DNA from: JBPEWY01 sp052032225
GTDB lineage: Bacteria > Bacteroidota > Bacteroidia > Flavobacteriales > Flavobacteriaceae
Reading direction: 5' to 3'
Length of the DNA: 42,608 bases
Assembly (NCBI GenBank): GCA_052032225.1
Contig: JBPEWY010000054.1
Span: forward strand, 1 to 42,608
Shown here: piece after piece, positions 7,713-15,935 of the stretch
Layout: each line of letters begins with the position of its first letter
Numbering within the stretch: position 1 is the stretch's first letter
Translations under genes and position numbers: made by a program
The notes under the pieces: model-generated
What the model saw: the letters and a program-made list of their open reading frames with translations, nothing else
The model's database searches: none
Told to the model about the DNA's origin: nothing

Positions 7713-8129
7713 ATGATGAAATACATAAAGTTTTTTATAGTTGGATTATTTTTTGGAATTGTTTTGGTTAAATCTGAAGCTGTTTCATGGTATAGAATTT
7801 TCGAAATGTTTAAATTTCAGTCCTTCCATATGTACGGTATTATTGGGAGTGCTGTTATTACAGGTATTATATTACTCACACTAGCCAAAAAACTTAATTG
7901 GCTTACAATAGAAGGTAGACCAATAGAGGTGCCAAAAAAAGAAAAAGGATTAATTAGATATATACTTGGAGGTAGTATTTTTGGTTTAGGTTGGGCTTTA
8001 GCAGGGGCTTGCCCCGGACCAATGTATGTACTATTAGGTACAGGAATATACAGCATGCTAATTGTTATAGCTGCTGCTGTACTGGGTACCTTTGTTTACG
8101 GATTGCTTAAAGAGAAATTACCACATTAA
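7713..8129 (+). CDS. YeeE/YedE-family sulfur-compound transporter, subunit 2
   Basis: 138-residue membrane protein, the second half of the split transporter (family now often called DUF6691). It has four hydrophobic spans and the signature GLGWALAGACPGPMYVLLGTG with Cys100, which pairs with the GGCTSGH motif of subunit 1. An alternative start is the second ATG. Its stop codon overlaps the clpS stop on the other strand by 4 nt (TTAA), and there is no terminator between them. Confidence 0.9.
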   Translation: MMKYIKFFIVGLFFGIVLVKSEAVSWYRIFEMFKFQSFHMYGIIGSAVITGIILLTLAKKLNWLTIEGRPIEVPKKEKGLIRYILGGSIFGLGWALAGACPGPMYVLLGTGIYSMLIVIAAAVLGTFVYGLLKEKLPH

Positions 8130-8401
8130 ATAATTTCGGCACTTAATCCGGCATCTAAAAGTAAACTACATCTGGGTTTTAAATCTTCGTAGGTGCCGGT
8201 TTTTACTGTACATTTACCGTTGTAGTGTACAATTATAGAGCATTGCTCGGCTTGCTCAGGAGTATGATCACAAGCGTAAATTAGTGTTTCTATAACGTGA
8301 TCAAAAGTATTAACATCATCATTATACAACACTAGTTCGTACTGCTTTTCTATGTCTTCTTGAAGCAGCAGTTCTTCTAAAATCTTCTCTCGAGTGCTCA
8401 T
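8126..8401 (-). CDS. clpS: ATP-dependent Clp protease adaptor ClpS
   Basis: Delivers N-end-rule substrates to ClpAP-type proteases in the cytosol by binding destabilising N-terminal residues. At 91 residues it has the family length. The N-degron pocket residues are visible: NDD (27-29, equal to N34/D35/D36 of E. coli ClpS) and the His of HYNGK (H59, equal to H66). The first 20 residues form a charged, flexible arm that in the family reaches into the ClpA pore. It is last in the operon, 15 nt after prmA. No clpA is seen here, and in Bacteroidota the partner is usually a ClpC/ClpA encoded elsewhere. Confidence 0.95.
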   Translation of the reverse strand: MSTREKILEELLLQEDIEKQYELVLYNDDVNTFDHVIETLIYACDHTPEQAEQCSIIVHYNGKCTVKTGTYEDLKPRCSLLLDAGLSAEII

Positions 8402-8416
8402 AACGCTGTTTCTTTT

Positions 8417-9253
8417 TTACAAATTTACGTATTTAGCTGCTATCCAGTGATTTTTTTCGAGATTGGCTTCAAATTTAAGTCCATTTGCTTCACACTCTTT
8501 AGTAATTAAAGGTAAATCGTCTTTATAAAAACCACTGAGCATTAAAACGCCATTTTTAGTTAGGCATTGTGCATATATTGCAATATCTTCTAACAAGATG
8601 TTTCTATTAATATTAGCTAAAATAACATCAAAGCTTGAGCCAGATAACAATTTAGCATCACCTTGTTTTACAACAATGTTATTGCAATTATTTCTATTTA
8701 CATTTTCTAATGCATTCTCATAACACCAGCTATCTATATCTATTGCTTCTACATAACTTGCTCCCATTTTACCGGCCAATATAGCCAAAACTCCGGTGCC
8801 ACAGCCCATATCTAACACACGTTTGTTTGCTACAGGCTCGTTTAATAACAATTTAAGCATCATGTAAGTAGTTTCATGGTGACCTGTACCAAAGCTCATT
8901 TTAGGCTCAATAACAATATCGTACTGAGTGTTGGGCTTTTCGTGAAACGGAGCTCTTACGGCGCAACGGTTATCTACAGTTATGGGATTAAAGTTTTTTT
9001 CCCATTCTTCATTCCAGTTTACCTGCTCTATTTCTTCAATAGTGTATGTAATTGTAAATTCTGAGTTGTTTAACACAAACACATCATCTAACACATTATT
9101 ATGCCACTGTTCTTTTTGAATGTATGCCGTAACACCATCTTGGTTTTCAACAAAACTTTCAAAACCGGCATAGCCTAATTCTGCAATTAAAATTTCGGTA
9201 GCCGGTTGCACCGGATTAACTTTAAAAGTATATGCTATATACGCTTGGCTCAT
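8417..9253 (-). CDS. prmA: Ribosomal protein L11 methyltransferase
   Basis: Class I SAM-dependent methyltransferase that trimethylates ribosomal protein L11. The 278 residues comprise an N-terminal L11-recognition domain (about 1-100) and a Rossmann catalytic domain. Visible are FGTGHHETT (family hallmark before motif I), motif I VLDMGCGTGVLAI, the acidic loop EAIDIDSWCYENA and the catalytic-site motif LANINRNIL. The gene begins 2 nt after the tpiA stop, inside the five-gene operon. Confidence 0.95.
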   Translation of the reverse strand: MSQAYIAYTFKVNPVQPATEILIAELGYAGFESFVENQDGVTAYIQKEQWHNNVLDDVFVLNNSEFTITYTIEEIEQVNWNEEWEKNFNPITVDNRCAVRAPFHEKPNTQYDIVIEPKMSFGTGHHETTYMMLKLLLNEPVANKRVLDMGCGTGVLAILAGKMGASYVEAIDIDSWCYENALENVNRNNCNNIVVKQGDAKLLSGSSFDVILANINRNILLEDIAIYAQCLTKNGVLMLSGFYKDDLPLITKECEANGLKFEANLEKNHWIAAKYVNL

Positions 9254-9255
9254 AC

Positions 9256-10005
9256 TTAAATTGCATTAATTATAGCTATAAAATCTTGAGCGTTTAATGA
9301 TGCCCCTCCTATTAAACCACCATCTACATCGGGCTGCATAAATAACTGTTTTGCATTGTTAGGTTTTACACTCCCTCCGTATAAAATTGAAACAGAATTG
9401 GCAACATCTTCACCAAATTTTTTAGCCAAAACCCCTCTTACAAAAGCATGCATTTCTTGTGCTTGTTCCGGTGATGCTGTTTCTCCTGTTCCAATAGCCC
9501 AAACCGGCTCGTAGGCTAAAATTATGTGTTTAAAATCTGAAGCCGAAACATGAAATAGTGCTTCTTTTAATTGGTGTTCAACTACTGTAAAATGATTATT
9601 GCTTTTTCTATCTTTTAATTCTTCACCAAAGCAAAAAATTGCTGACATATTATGAGACAAAGCAGCATCAATTTTTTTAGCCAGCATAGCATTGTCTTCA
9701 TTAAAATATGCTCTCCTCTCAGAATGTCCTAAAATAACTGTATTAATACCGATACTTTGTAACATTGGGGCAGAGATTTCTCCGGTATAAGCACCATTCT
9801 CTGCAAAGTGCATATTCTGGGCAATTACTTTTACAGGTGTGCCTCTAAGTAGTTTGTAAGCGCTATATAAGTTAACAAATGCAGGCGCAATCATTATCTC
9901 TGCATTAGTTCTTGGCAAATTTCTAATTATATCATCAATTAACGCCTCTGTTTGAGGGAGATCGTTATTCATTTTCCAGTTTCCGGCAACTATTTTTCTT
10001 CTCAT
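9256..10005 (-). CDS. tpiA: Triosephosphate isomerase
   Basis: Interconverts dihydroxyacetone phosphate and glyceraldehyde 3-phosphate in glycolysis and gluconeogenesis. It is a 249-residue TIM barrel. The catalytic residues are all present: Asn9/Lys11 in GNWKMN, His94 in ILGHSERR and Glu166 in AYEPVWAIGTG, plus the phosphate-binding GGSVKPNNA and the C-terminal GGASL. It is third in the operon, 7 nt after the BT_3928-like gene and 2 nt before prmA. Confidence 0.98.
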   Translation of the reverse strand: MRRKIVAGNWKMNNDLPQTEALIDDIIRNLPRTNAEIMIAPAFVNLYSAYKLLRGTPVKVIAQNMHFAENGAYTGEISAPMLQSIGINTVILGHSERRAYFNEDNAMLAKKIDAALSHNMSAIFCFGEELKDRKSNNHFTVVEHQLKEALFHVSASDFKHIILAYEPVWAIGTGETASPEQAQEMHAFVRGVLAKKFGEDVANSVSILYGGSVKPNNAKQLFMQPDVDGGLIGGASLNAQDFIAIINAI

Positions 10006-10012
10006 AATCTAA

Positions 10013-11107
10013 TTATAGCTTTACTTTGTGAATGTTGTTATAATGAAGTTTTTGCACAATTGTTCCGTTATGCAAAACTAAAATCCCGGGGTTAGATCTA
10101 ACTATTGTTTTAAGCGTAGTCATATCAGTAAAATAAAACGGAAAAGATAACCCGAACTGTTGTTTAACTTGTTGTACTTGTTGTACTCCTGAAGCCGATA
10201 ACCCAATTACTTTATACCCTTTATCTGTAGCTGTTTTAGCCATCTTTTTGACTTCTGAAAATGCACTTAAATTAGCTCGGCTTAAATCATAACTTATCAC
10301 CATAATTAGTTTTGGTTCTGATAAAAATTCAGCAGCAAAATCTTCTCCATCTTTCTCTATAGTGAAATCATGTATGGGGGGTTCATATCCTTTTTCTATC
10401 AACTTAGTTTCAACTCCAATAAACTCTCCATCTACATTAGGATATGCACCGGTTGTTGTAATAATTTTTTCGGTATTGTTTACTTTAAATTTCCACTGGT
10501 ATTCATATACATCTTTAGGAGCGTTTTCAGGAACTTCCATTCCATCAGCAATATTAACTCCAACTTTATAAGCTCTAAAATCTATTGCAGGCAAATGATT
10601 TAACACATAATACGAAAAAGCTATACACAACACAACAGATAATGTGCTGGCTATTAATGCAGCTCTTTTAGAGTGAAGTGGTTTTATTAGGTGTTGCTTA
10701 GCAAACAGCAAAACAATTAAAATCAACAAAACAACATCTTTAGCAAAAGATTGCCATGGCGTAAGTTTTATAGCATCGCCAAAACACCCACAATCTGTTA
10801 CTTTATTAAAATATGCCGAATAGAAGGTTAAAAAGGTGAAAAACACAATCATTATAAGTAAGCTCCAAACAGTAAATTTTGGTTTAAAGCCTACTAGTAG
10901 CATTACTCCTAAAACTGTTTCGAATATTACTATAAAAAGGGCAATTGCAAGTGCAAATGGAGTTAAAAACTCTAAATTAAGTACCGCACTACTAAAATAT
11001 TCTTCTAATTTAAACGAAAACCCTAATGGGTCATTAACTTTTATAAGCCCACTAACAACAAATAGCAACCCAACAAAAAATCTGGCAAAAGAAACTATAA
11101 TTTTCAT
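10013..11107 (-). CDS. DoxX/MauE-like membrane protein with thioredoxin-fold tail (BT_3928 family)
   Basis: 364 residues. The N-terminal half (about 1-170) has four to five membrane spans of the DoxX/MauE type and the DCGCFG motif (105-110) usual in that group. The C-terminal half (about 180-364) is soluble. Its last 100 residues look like a thioredoxin/AhpC fold (YKVIGLSASG, FYFTDMTTLKTIVRSNPGILVLHNG) but have no CxxC. The placement upstream of tpiA is, as I recall, typical of Bacteroidota. A role in envelope redox or thiol chemistry is plausible only from the fold. The gap to DUF1599 upstream is 5 nt. Confidence 0.8.
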   Translation of the reverse strand: MKIIVSFARFFVGLLFVVSGLIKVNDPLGFSFKLEEYFSSAVLNLEFLTPFALAIALFIVIFETVLGVMLLVGFKPKFTVWSLLIMIVFFTFLTFYSAYFNKVTDCGCFGDAIKLTPWQSFAKDVVLLILIVLLFAKQHLIKPLHSKRAALIASTLSVVLCIAFSYYVLNHLPAIDFRAYKVGVNIADGMEVPENAPKDVYEYQWKFKVNNTEKIITTTGAYPNVDGEFIGVETKLIEKGYEPPIHDFTIEKDGEDFAAEFLSEPKLIMVISYDLSRANLSAFSEVKKMAKTATDKGYKVIGLSASGVQQVQQVKQQFGLSFPFYFTDMTTLKTIVRSNPGILVLHNGTIVQKLHYNNIHKVKL

Positions 11108-11112
11108 ATGGG

Positions 11113-11658
11113 TTAAGCGTTTTTTTCGGTTAATAAAATAAGGGCAAAAACAGCATAATTAATCATGTCTTGGTAATTAGCATCTATACCTTCACTTACC
11201 AAAGTTTTCCCCTTATTATTTTCTATTTGTTTAACCCGTAAGAGCTTTTGCAAAATTAAATCGGTTAACGAGCTTACTCTTAAATCTCTCCAAGCCTCAC
11301 CATAATCGTGATTTTTGTTCTCCATTAAGGCTTTGGTTTTTTTTACTTGCTCATCGTATAATGCTAAAGCTTGATTAATCTCTAAATCGGGCTGGTCTGC
11401 AACTCCTTTTTCTAATTGAATGAGCGCCATAATGGCATAATTTATAATCCCAATAAACTCAGAAGTTTCGTCTTCATCTATTTTTCTAACACTATTTTCT
11501 TGCAAACTTCTAATACGCTGTGCTTTAATAAAAATCTGATCGGTTAAAGAAGGTAGTCTTAAAATACGCCATGCGCTACCGTAATCTTTCATTTTTTTCT
11601 CAAATAAATCACGGCACATTGCAATTACTTCATCAAACTGTTTATCGGTCTGTTGCAT
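11113..11658 (-). CDS. DUF1599 protein with two tandem copies of the domain
   Basis: 181 residues made of two similar halves, about 10-85 and 98-178. Each contains K-x-x-DYGxAWRxLRxxSLTDxI, then a KxxR segment, and ends in a hydrophobic helix (INYAIMALIQLE and INYAVFALILLT). The family is all-helical and of unknown function, and no enzyme motif can be named with confidence. It heads the operon to tpiA-prmA-clpS. The upstream 116-nt gap shared with folP shows no exact TAnnTTTG on this strand. Confidence 0.8.
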   Translation of the reverse strand: MQQTDKQFDEVIAMCRDLFEKKMKDYGSAWRILRLPSLTDQIFIKAQRIRSLQENSVRKIDEDETSEFIGIINYAIMALIQLEKGVADQPDLEINQALALYDEQVKKTKALMENKNHDYGEAWRDLRVSSLTDLILQKLLRVKQIENNKGKTLVSEGIDANYQDMINYAVFALILLTEKNA

Positions 11659-11774
11659 ATACTACAATTGAATTTTGTGTAAATTTCGCTTAATTTTTAA
11701 AACTAATCAAAGTTTAGCTTTTAAACTTTAAAACGGTGCAATTTTAGTGTAATATTGCCAATAAATATTTTTAC

Positions 11775-12611
11775 ATGACCATTAACTGCAACGGAAAACT
11801 AGTTGATTTATCTACCCCCAGAATAATGGGGATACTTAATATTACCCCCGATTCTTTTTTTGATGGCGGACAGCACAACTCTATTAAAAAAGCACTTATT
11901 AAAGCAGAAAAAATGGTAGCCGAAGGTGCAGATTTTTTAGATGTTGGTGGCTATAGCTCAAGACCCGGGGCCGATTTTGTTTCAGAAAAAGATGAATTAG
12001 CACGTGTTGTACCTGTTGTTAATGCTCTTGCAAAAGAATTTCCGGAGGTAAACATCTCTGTAGATACCTTTAGAAGCAAGGTTGCAAAAGCAACAATAGA
12101 AAACGGTGCAGCACTTATAAACGATATTTCTGCCGGAGATTTAGACAATAACATGATGGCTACTGTTGCAAAATTGCAAGTACCGTACATTATGATGCAC
12201 ATGCAAGGTACTCCCGAAAATATGCAACAAAACCCAACTTATAATAATGTTATTTCAGATATAAGATTTTATCTCTCTAAAAAAATCAAACTAGCCCAAG
12301 AGTTACATATTAACGATGTGATTATTGACCCCGGTTTTGGTTTTGGTAAAACATTAGAACACAATTATACACTGTTAAACAATCTTGAATTGTTTTCTTG
12401 CTTTAATTTACCTTTACTGGTTGGTATAAGCAGAAAATCTATGATTTACAAACCACTAAATATAACTCCGGATTTAGCTTTAAACGGTACTACTGCACTA
12501 CATATGATTGCTTTACAGAAAGGTGCTACTATATTACGCGTTCATGATGTTAAAGAAGCTAAAGAATGCATAAAATTATTTAACCTCTTAAAGCAACACA
12601 ATCATGATTAA
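11775..12611 (+). CDS. folP: Dihydropteroate synthase
   Basis: Condenses p-aminobenzoate with 6-hydroxymethyl-7,8-dihydropterin pyrophosphate in folate synthesis; it is the sulfonamide target. It is a 278-residue TIM barrel. The pterin/phosphate motifs are intact: GILNITPDSFFDGG, DVGGYSSRPGA, VDTFRSKVA, NDISAG, MHMQGTPENMQ, DPGFGFGKTLEHN, GISRKSM and RVHDV. The TSRPG-type loop reads SSRPG, a common variant. The only upstream -7-like sequence (TAATATTG, near 11750) is imperfect. The stop overlaps the next gene by 8 nt. Confidence 0.97.
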   Translation: MTINCNGKLVDLSTPRIMGILNITPDSFFDGGQHNSIKKALIKAEKMVAEGADFLDVGGYSSRPGADFVSEKDELARVVPVVNALAKEFPEVNISVDTFRSKVAKATIENGAALINDISAGDLDNNMMATVAKLQVPYIMMHMQGTPENMQQNPTYNNVISDIRFYLSKKIKLAQELHINDVIIDPGFGFGKTLEHNYTLLNNLELFSCFNLPLLVGISRKSMIYKPLNITPDLALNGTTALHMIALQKGATILRVHDVKEAKECIKLFNLLKQHNHD

Positions 12612-13326
12612 TACAAGACCAATACTATTTTTTTTACTAATTATTACCGTTTCGTGTAATAAAATACAAGTACAATTACCAGAGGTAGCAGGTATTGGAA
12701 AAAAAGAAATAGTTGATTTTTCTCCGGCTTATTTATTTTATGCTCCCGGCAGCACAGATAGTGTAACACTTAACCGAAAAAATTTAATAAGCACCACTAA
12801 TTGGGTGGTTCATGTAGATAAGAGGTTAAAACTAAAGCATGCCTTACCAAAAATTAAAGCGCTTCAGCAAAAAAGAGAAAAAGCAACAATGCATAAAAAT
12901 GCTGCCGCAAGAAATTATTTTTCGGCTACAGATACCCTCACCAAACAGTTAGTGTTTTTAGATTTTACAACTACAGAATTTATAACCAATAACCAATATT
13001 CTAAATTTTATATTAAACAACACCCAGAGGCTCATATGAATGTTTTTACACTCACCGTAAATTTTGATGAAAACAATTTAATTATGATTAATGGTGTTGA
13101 TGTTGAGCGGGATGAATTTGCCGATTATTTTAAAGATTTTGTTCCTTTTGCAGCCCAAAGTAAACCTGCATTAATTTACGCTAATTTTAACCAAGAGCTA
13201 TCTTTTAACCAGTACATTGCAAATTTAAATTTAATTAAGAGTGTATTGTCTGATTCTGTAAAATTATCATCTAAACACTTTATATATGATTTAAAATTGC
13301 TCCCCGAATGTGATTGCGGGTTGTAA
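12604..13326 (+). CDS. Putative lipoprotein of unknown function between folP and cdaA
   Basis: 240 residues beginning inside folP (8-nt overlap, ATGATTAA). The N-terminus has a hydrophobic stretch and a possible lipobox ending at Cys18 (ITVSC), though Thr at -3 is not classical. The mature part is charged and rich in Lys/Asn, with no enzyme motif I recognise. The last about 90 residues (LIMINGVDVERDEFADYF, then PALIYANFNQ and a long helix) loosely recall the periplasmic domain of ExbD/TolR proteins, but there is no transmembrane Asp segment of that family. The tight coupling to folP and the 38-nt gap to cdaA suggest co-transcription. No function is assigned. Confidence 0.75.
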   Translation: MINTRPILFFLLIITVSCNKIQVQLPEVAGIGKKEIVDFSPAYLFYAPGSTDSVTLNRKNLISTTNWVVHVDKRLKLKHALPKIKALQQKREKATMHKNAAARNYFSATDTLTKQLVFLDFTTTEFITNNQYSKFYIKQHPEAHMNVFTLTVNFDENNLIMINGVDVERDEFADYFKDFVPFAAQSKPALIYANFNQELSFNQYIANLNLIKSVLSDSVKLSSKHFIYDLKLLPECDCGL

Positions 13327-13364
13327 GCTAATTTTTTTATTTTTACAAAAAACCGATACCTATT

Positions 13365-14150
13365 TTGGAACTGTTTAACTTTCTTGAGTTTAAGGTAATT
13401 GATATTATAGATATTGTATTGGTTGCCATTGTGTTATACTACATTTATAAACTAGTAAAAGGTACGGTAGCCATTAATATTTTTATAGGAATTGTAATTG
13501 TTTACCTAATCTGGAAACTCACTCAAGTGCTTCAAATGAAAATGATTAGTAGTTTGTTTGGAGGTTTTATGAGTGTAGGTTTAATTGCTTTGATTGTTGT
13601 TTTCCAACAAGAAATCAGGAAGTTTTTGTTGATGATTGGATCGGCTAATATTGCCAAGAGAAAAAACTTTATTAAGCGTTTTAAGTTTTTACGTCAAGAC
13701 CAATTTATTGCAGAAACAGATGTAGATAGTATTCTTGCTGCCTGTAAAAAAATGAGTGCTTCAAGAACCGGAGCTTTAATTGTTATAGAACGAAGCAATC
13801 CGTTAGACTTTGTTAAAAACAATGGCGACCCAATGAATATAGAAATAAATCAGCCCATTATAGAAAGTATTTTTTACAAGAATAGTCCGCTTCACGATGG
13901 CGCTGTAATAATAGATGGCAATTACATTGTAGCTACACGAGTTGCCTTGCCGGTTTCTGAAAACCGAAAAATTCCCGCACGTTTTGGATTGCGTCATAAA
14001 GCTGCTATTGGTATTACAGAGCGTACAGATGCAATTGCTTTGGTGGTTAGCGAAGAAACCGGAACAATATCGTACATCAGAAACGGTGAGTTTGTGCTTT
14101 ATAAAGATTTAGAAGATCTATCTAATATAATTCAGAAAGATTTAGTATAA
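13365..14150 (+). CDS. cdaA: Membrane diadenylate cyclase CdaA
   Basis: Makes c-di-AMP from two ATP at the inner membrane. Its 261 residues begin with three membrane segments (about 11-31, 34-52, 68-86), then a short coiled linker and the DAC domain (about 105-255). The catalytic DGA is at 178-180 (SPLHDGAVII). The second motif is RHK (210-212, GLRHKAAIGIT), where most family members have RHR. The start is a TTG at 13365-13367. The first downstream ATG (residue 58) would delete two membrane helices, so I keep TTG. It shares a cluster with folP. No cdaR or glmM gene is near. It converges on the ABC exporter gene with only 12 nt between stops. Confidence 0.93.
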   Translation: MELFNFLEFKVIDIIDIVLVAIVLYYIYKLVKGTVAINIFIGIVIVYLIWKLTQVLQMKMISSLFGGFMSVGLIALIVVFQQEIRKFLLMIGSANIAKRKNFIKRFKFLRQDQFIAETDVDSILAACKKMSASRTGALIVIERSNPLDFVKNNGDPMNIEINQPIIESIFYKNSPLHDGAVIIDGNYIVATRVALPVSENRKIPARFGLRHKAAIGITERTDAIALVVSEETGTISYIRNGEFVLYKDLEDLSNIIQKDLV

Positions 14151-14162
14151 ACTAGTATAAAA

Positions 14163-15935
14163 CTATTGGTTTAGTTGCTCTTCGGCTAAAAACTGTACTT
14201 CGTATAAATTTTTATAATAACCGTCTTTTTTAGTCAACAACTCTTTATGAGTTCCTTCTTCTACTATATTTCCTTGATGCATTACAATAATCTTATCGGC
14301 TTTTTGTATAGTAGCCAGTCTGTGAGCTATAACAATTGATGTTCTTCCTTCTGTAATTTTTTCTGTTGCTTTCTGAATTAACTGTTCTGAATAGGAATCT
14401 ATAGAAGAGGTTGCCTCATCTAACACTAAAATACTCGGATTACTAACATAAGCCCTTAAAAAAGCTATAAGTTGGCGTTGCCCGCTTGAGAGCATAACTC
14501 CTCTTTCTTTAACATTGTAATGGTAGCCTCCCGGTAAACTACTAATAAACTCATGTATACCAATACTCTTAGCGGCTTCTATCACATCATCTTCAGATAT
14601 GGCAGGATTTCTTAGTGTTATGTTGTTTAAAATTGTATCGGCAAATAAAAATACATCCTGTAAAACAATTGCTATATGACTTCTTAATGAAGCTAATGTA
14701 AATTGGTTAATATTAGTACCATCAATACAAATTTCTCCCTCATTAATATCATAAAACCTATTTAACAGGTTTATTATGGTAGATTTTCCTGCTCCGGTAG
14801 CTCCAACAATTGCCACAGTTTGTCCTTCTTCTGCTTTAAATGATATGCCGTGCAACACCTCTTCGTCGGGCACATAGCCAAATCTAACATTTTTAAATTC
14901 TATAGTGCCTTTTAATTGATGTGCCTCTATATTACCTTTATCTTCTATTCTGCTATCTGTATCTAAAATAGCAAACACTCTATTGGCTGCTACCATTCCC
15001 ATTTGCAAAGTATTAAATTTATCGGCTATCTGACGAAGGGGTCTAAAGAGCATTTGAGACATTTGGATGAACATAAAAATAACACCGGGTTCAAACGAAG
15101 CTCCCTGCACATTTTGCAAAATCCCAAACCACACAATTAACCCTATGGTTATGGAAGAAGCCAACTCTGCAACCGGAAAGAAAATAGAGTTATACCAAAC
15201 TGTTTTTAACCACGCTTTTTTGTGTTTTTCGTTTATAGCTTTAAACTTTTTATACTCTACATCTTCTACCCCAAAAAGTTGTACTATTTTCATTCCGGAA
15301 ATTCGCTCTTGTACAAACGTATTAAGGTTAGCCACCTGAGCTCTCACCTCTATAAATGCAACTTTCATGGCTTTCTGAAAAAGCCTGGTCGCATAGAGTA
15401 TAAAAGGCATTATTGCAAATACTATTAAAGCTAACTTCCAGTTTACAACCAACATTACAACGGCAACAACCAGCATTTTTAGCAAATCGCTCACAATCAT
15501 AAAAAAGCCTTCACTAAAAATCTGTGCAATTCGCTCTACATCATTTACGGTTCTGGTTACTAACAACCCAACAGATGAAGTATCAAAATACTTCATTTTA
15601 AATTTTAAAAGATGATTAAAGAGTTTAATCCTAATATCTCTAATAATAGATTGTCCTAACCAGTTAGCGTAATAAATAAATGATAACTGACTGGTAACTT
15701 CTAACACCAAAACTCCCATCATTAGTAGCACAAAAAACAGTAGCCCGTTTAAATCTTTATTAATTATATAAACATCTACCGTTTCTTTTAATAAATAAGG
15801 CCTGATTACAGCAAATCCGGAGAGTAAAATAGCAGCAAGTGCTACTCCAAAAAAAGTAGTTTTATAAGGTTTTGTATAGCGCAACAAACGCTTAAAAAGG
15901 GTAAAATTAAATTTGTTTCCTTTATTGTTACTCAT
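14163..15935 (-). CDS. ABC exporter half-transporter (MsbA/MdlB type)
   Basis: Fused membrane and ATPase protein of 590 residues that acts as a dimer in the inner membrane. Six membrane helices lie in about 20-300. The nucleotide-binding domain has Walker A GATGAGKST (378-386), Q-loop Gln426, signature LSSGQ (482-486; LSGGQ in most), Walker B LVLDEAT (503-509) and the switch His538. It could export lipid, peptide or drugs, and sequence alone does not decide. Its ATG overlaps the truA stop by 8 nt (ATGAGTAA), so translation is coupled to truA. Confidence 0.92.
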   Translation of the reverse strand: MSNNKGNKFNFTLFKRLLRYTKPYKTTFFGVALAAILLSGFAVIRPYLLKETVDVYIINKDLNGLLFFVLLMMGVLVLEVTSQLSFIYYANWLGQSIIRDIRIKLFNHLLKFKMKYFDTSSVGLLVTRTVNDVERIAQIFSEGFFMIVSDLLKMLVVAVVMLVVNWKLALIVFAIMPFILYATRLFQKAMKVAFIEVRAQVANLNTFVQERISGMKIVQLFGVEDVEYKKFKAINEKHKKAWLKTVWYNSIFFPVAELASSITIGLIVWFGILQNVQGASFEPGVIFMFIQMSQMLFRPLRQIADKFNTLQMGMVAANRVFAILDTDSRIEDKGNIEAHQLKGTIEFKNVRFGYVPDEEVLHGISFKAEEGQTVAIVGATGAGKSTIINLLNRFYDINEGEICIDGTNINQFTLASLRSHIAIVLQDVFLFADTILNNITLRNPAISEDDVIEAAKSIGIHEFISSLPGGYHYNVKERGVMLSSGQRQLIAFLRAYVSNPSILVLDEATSSIDSYSEQLIQKATEKITEGRTSIVIAHRLATIQKADKIIVMHQGNIVEEGTHKELLTKKDGYYKNLYEVQFLAEEQLNQ

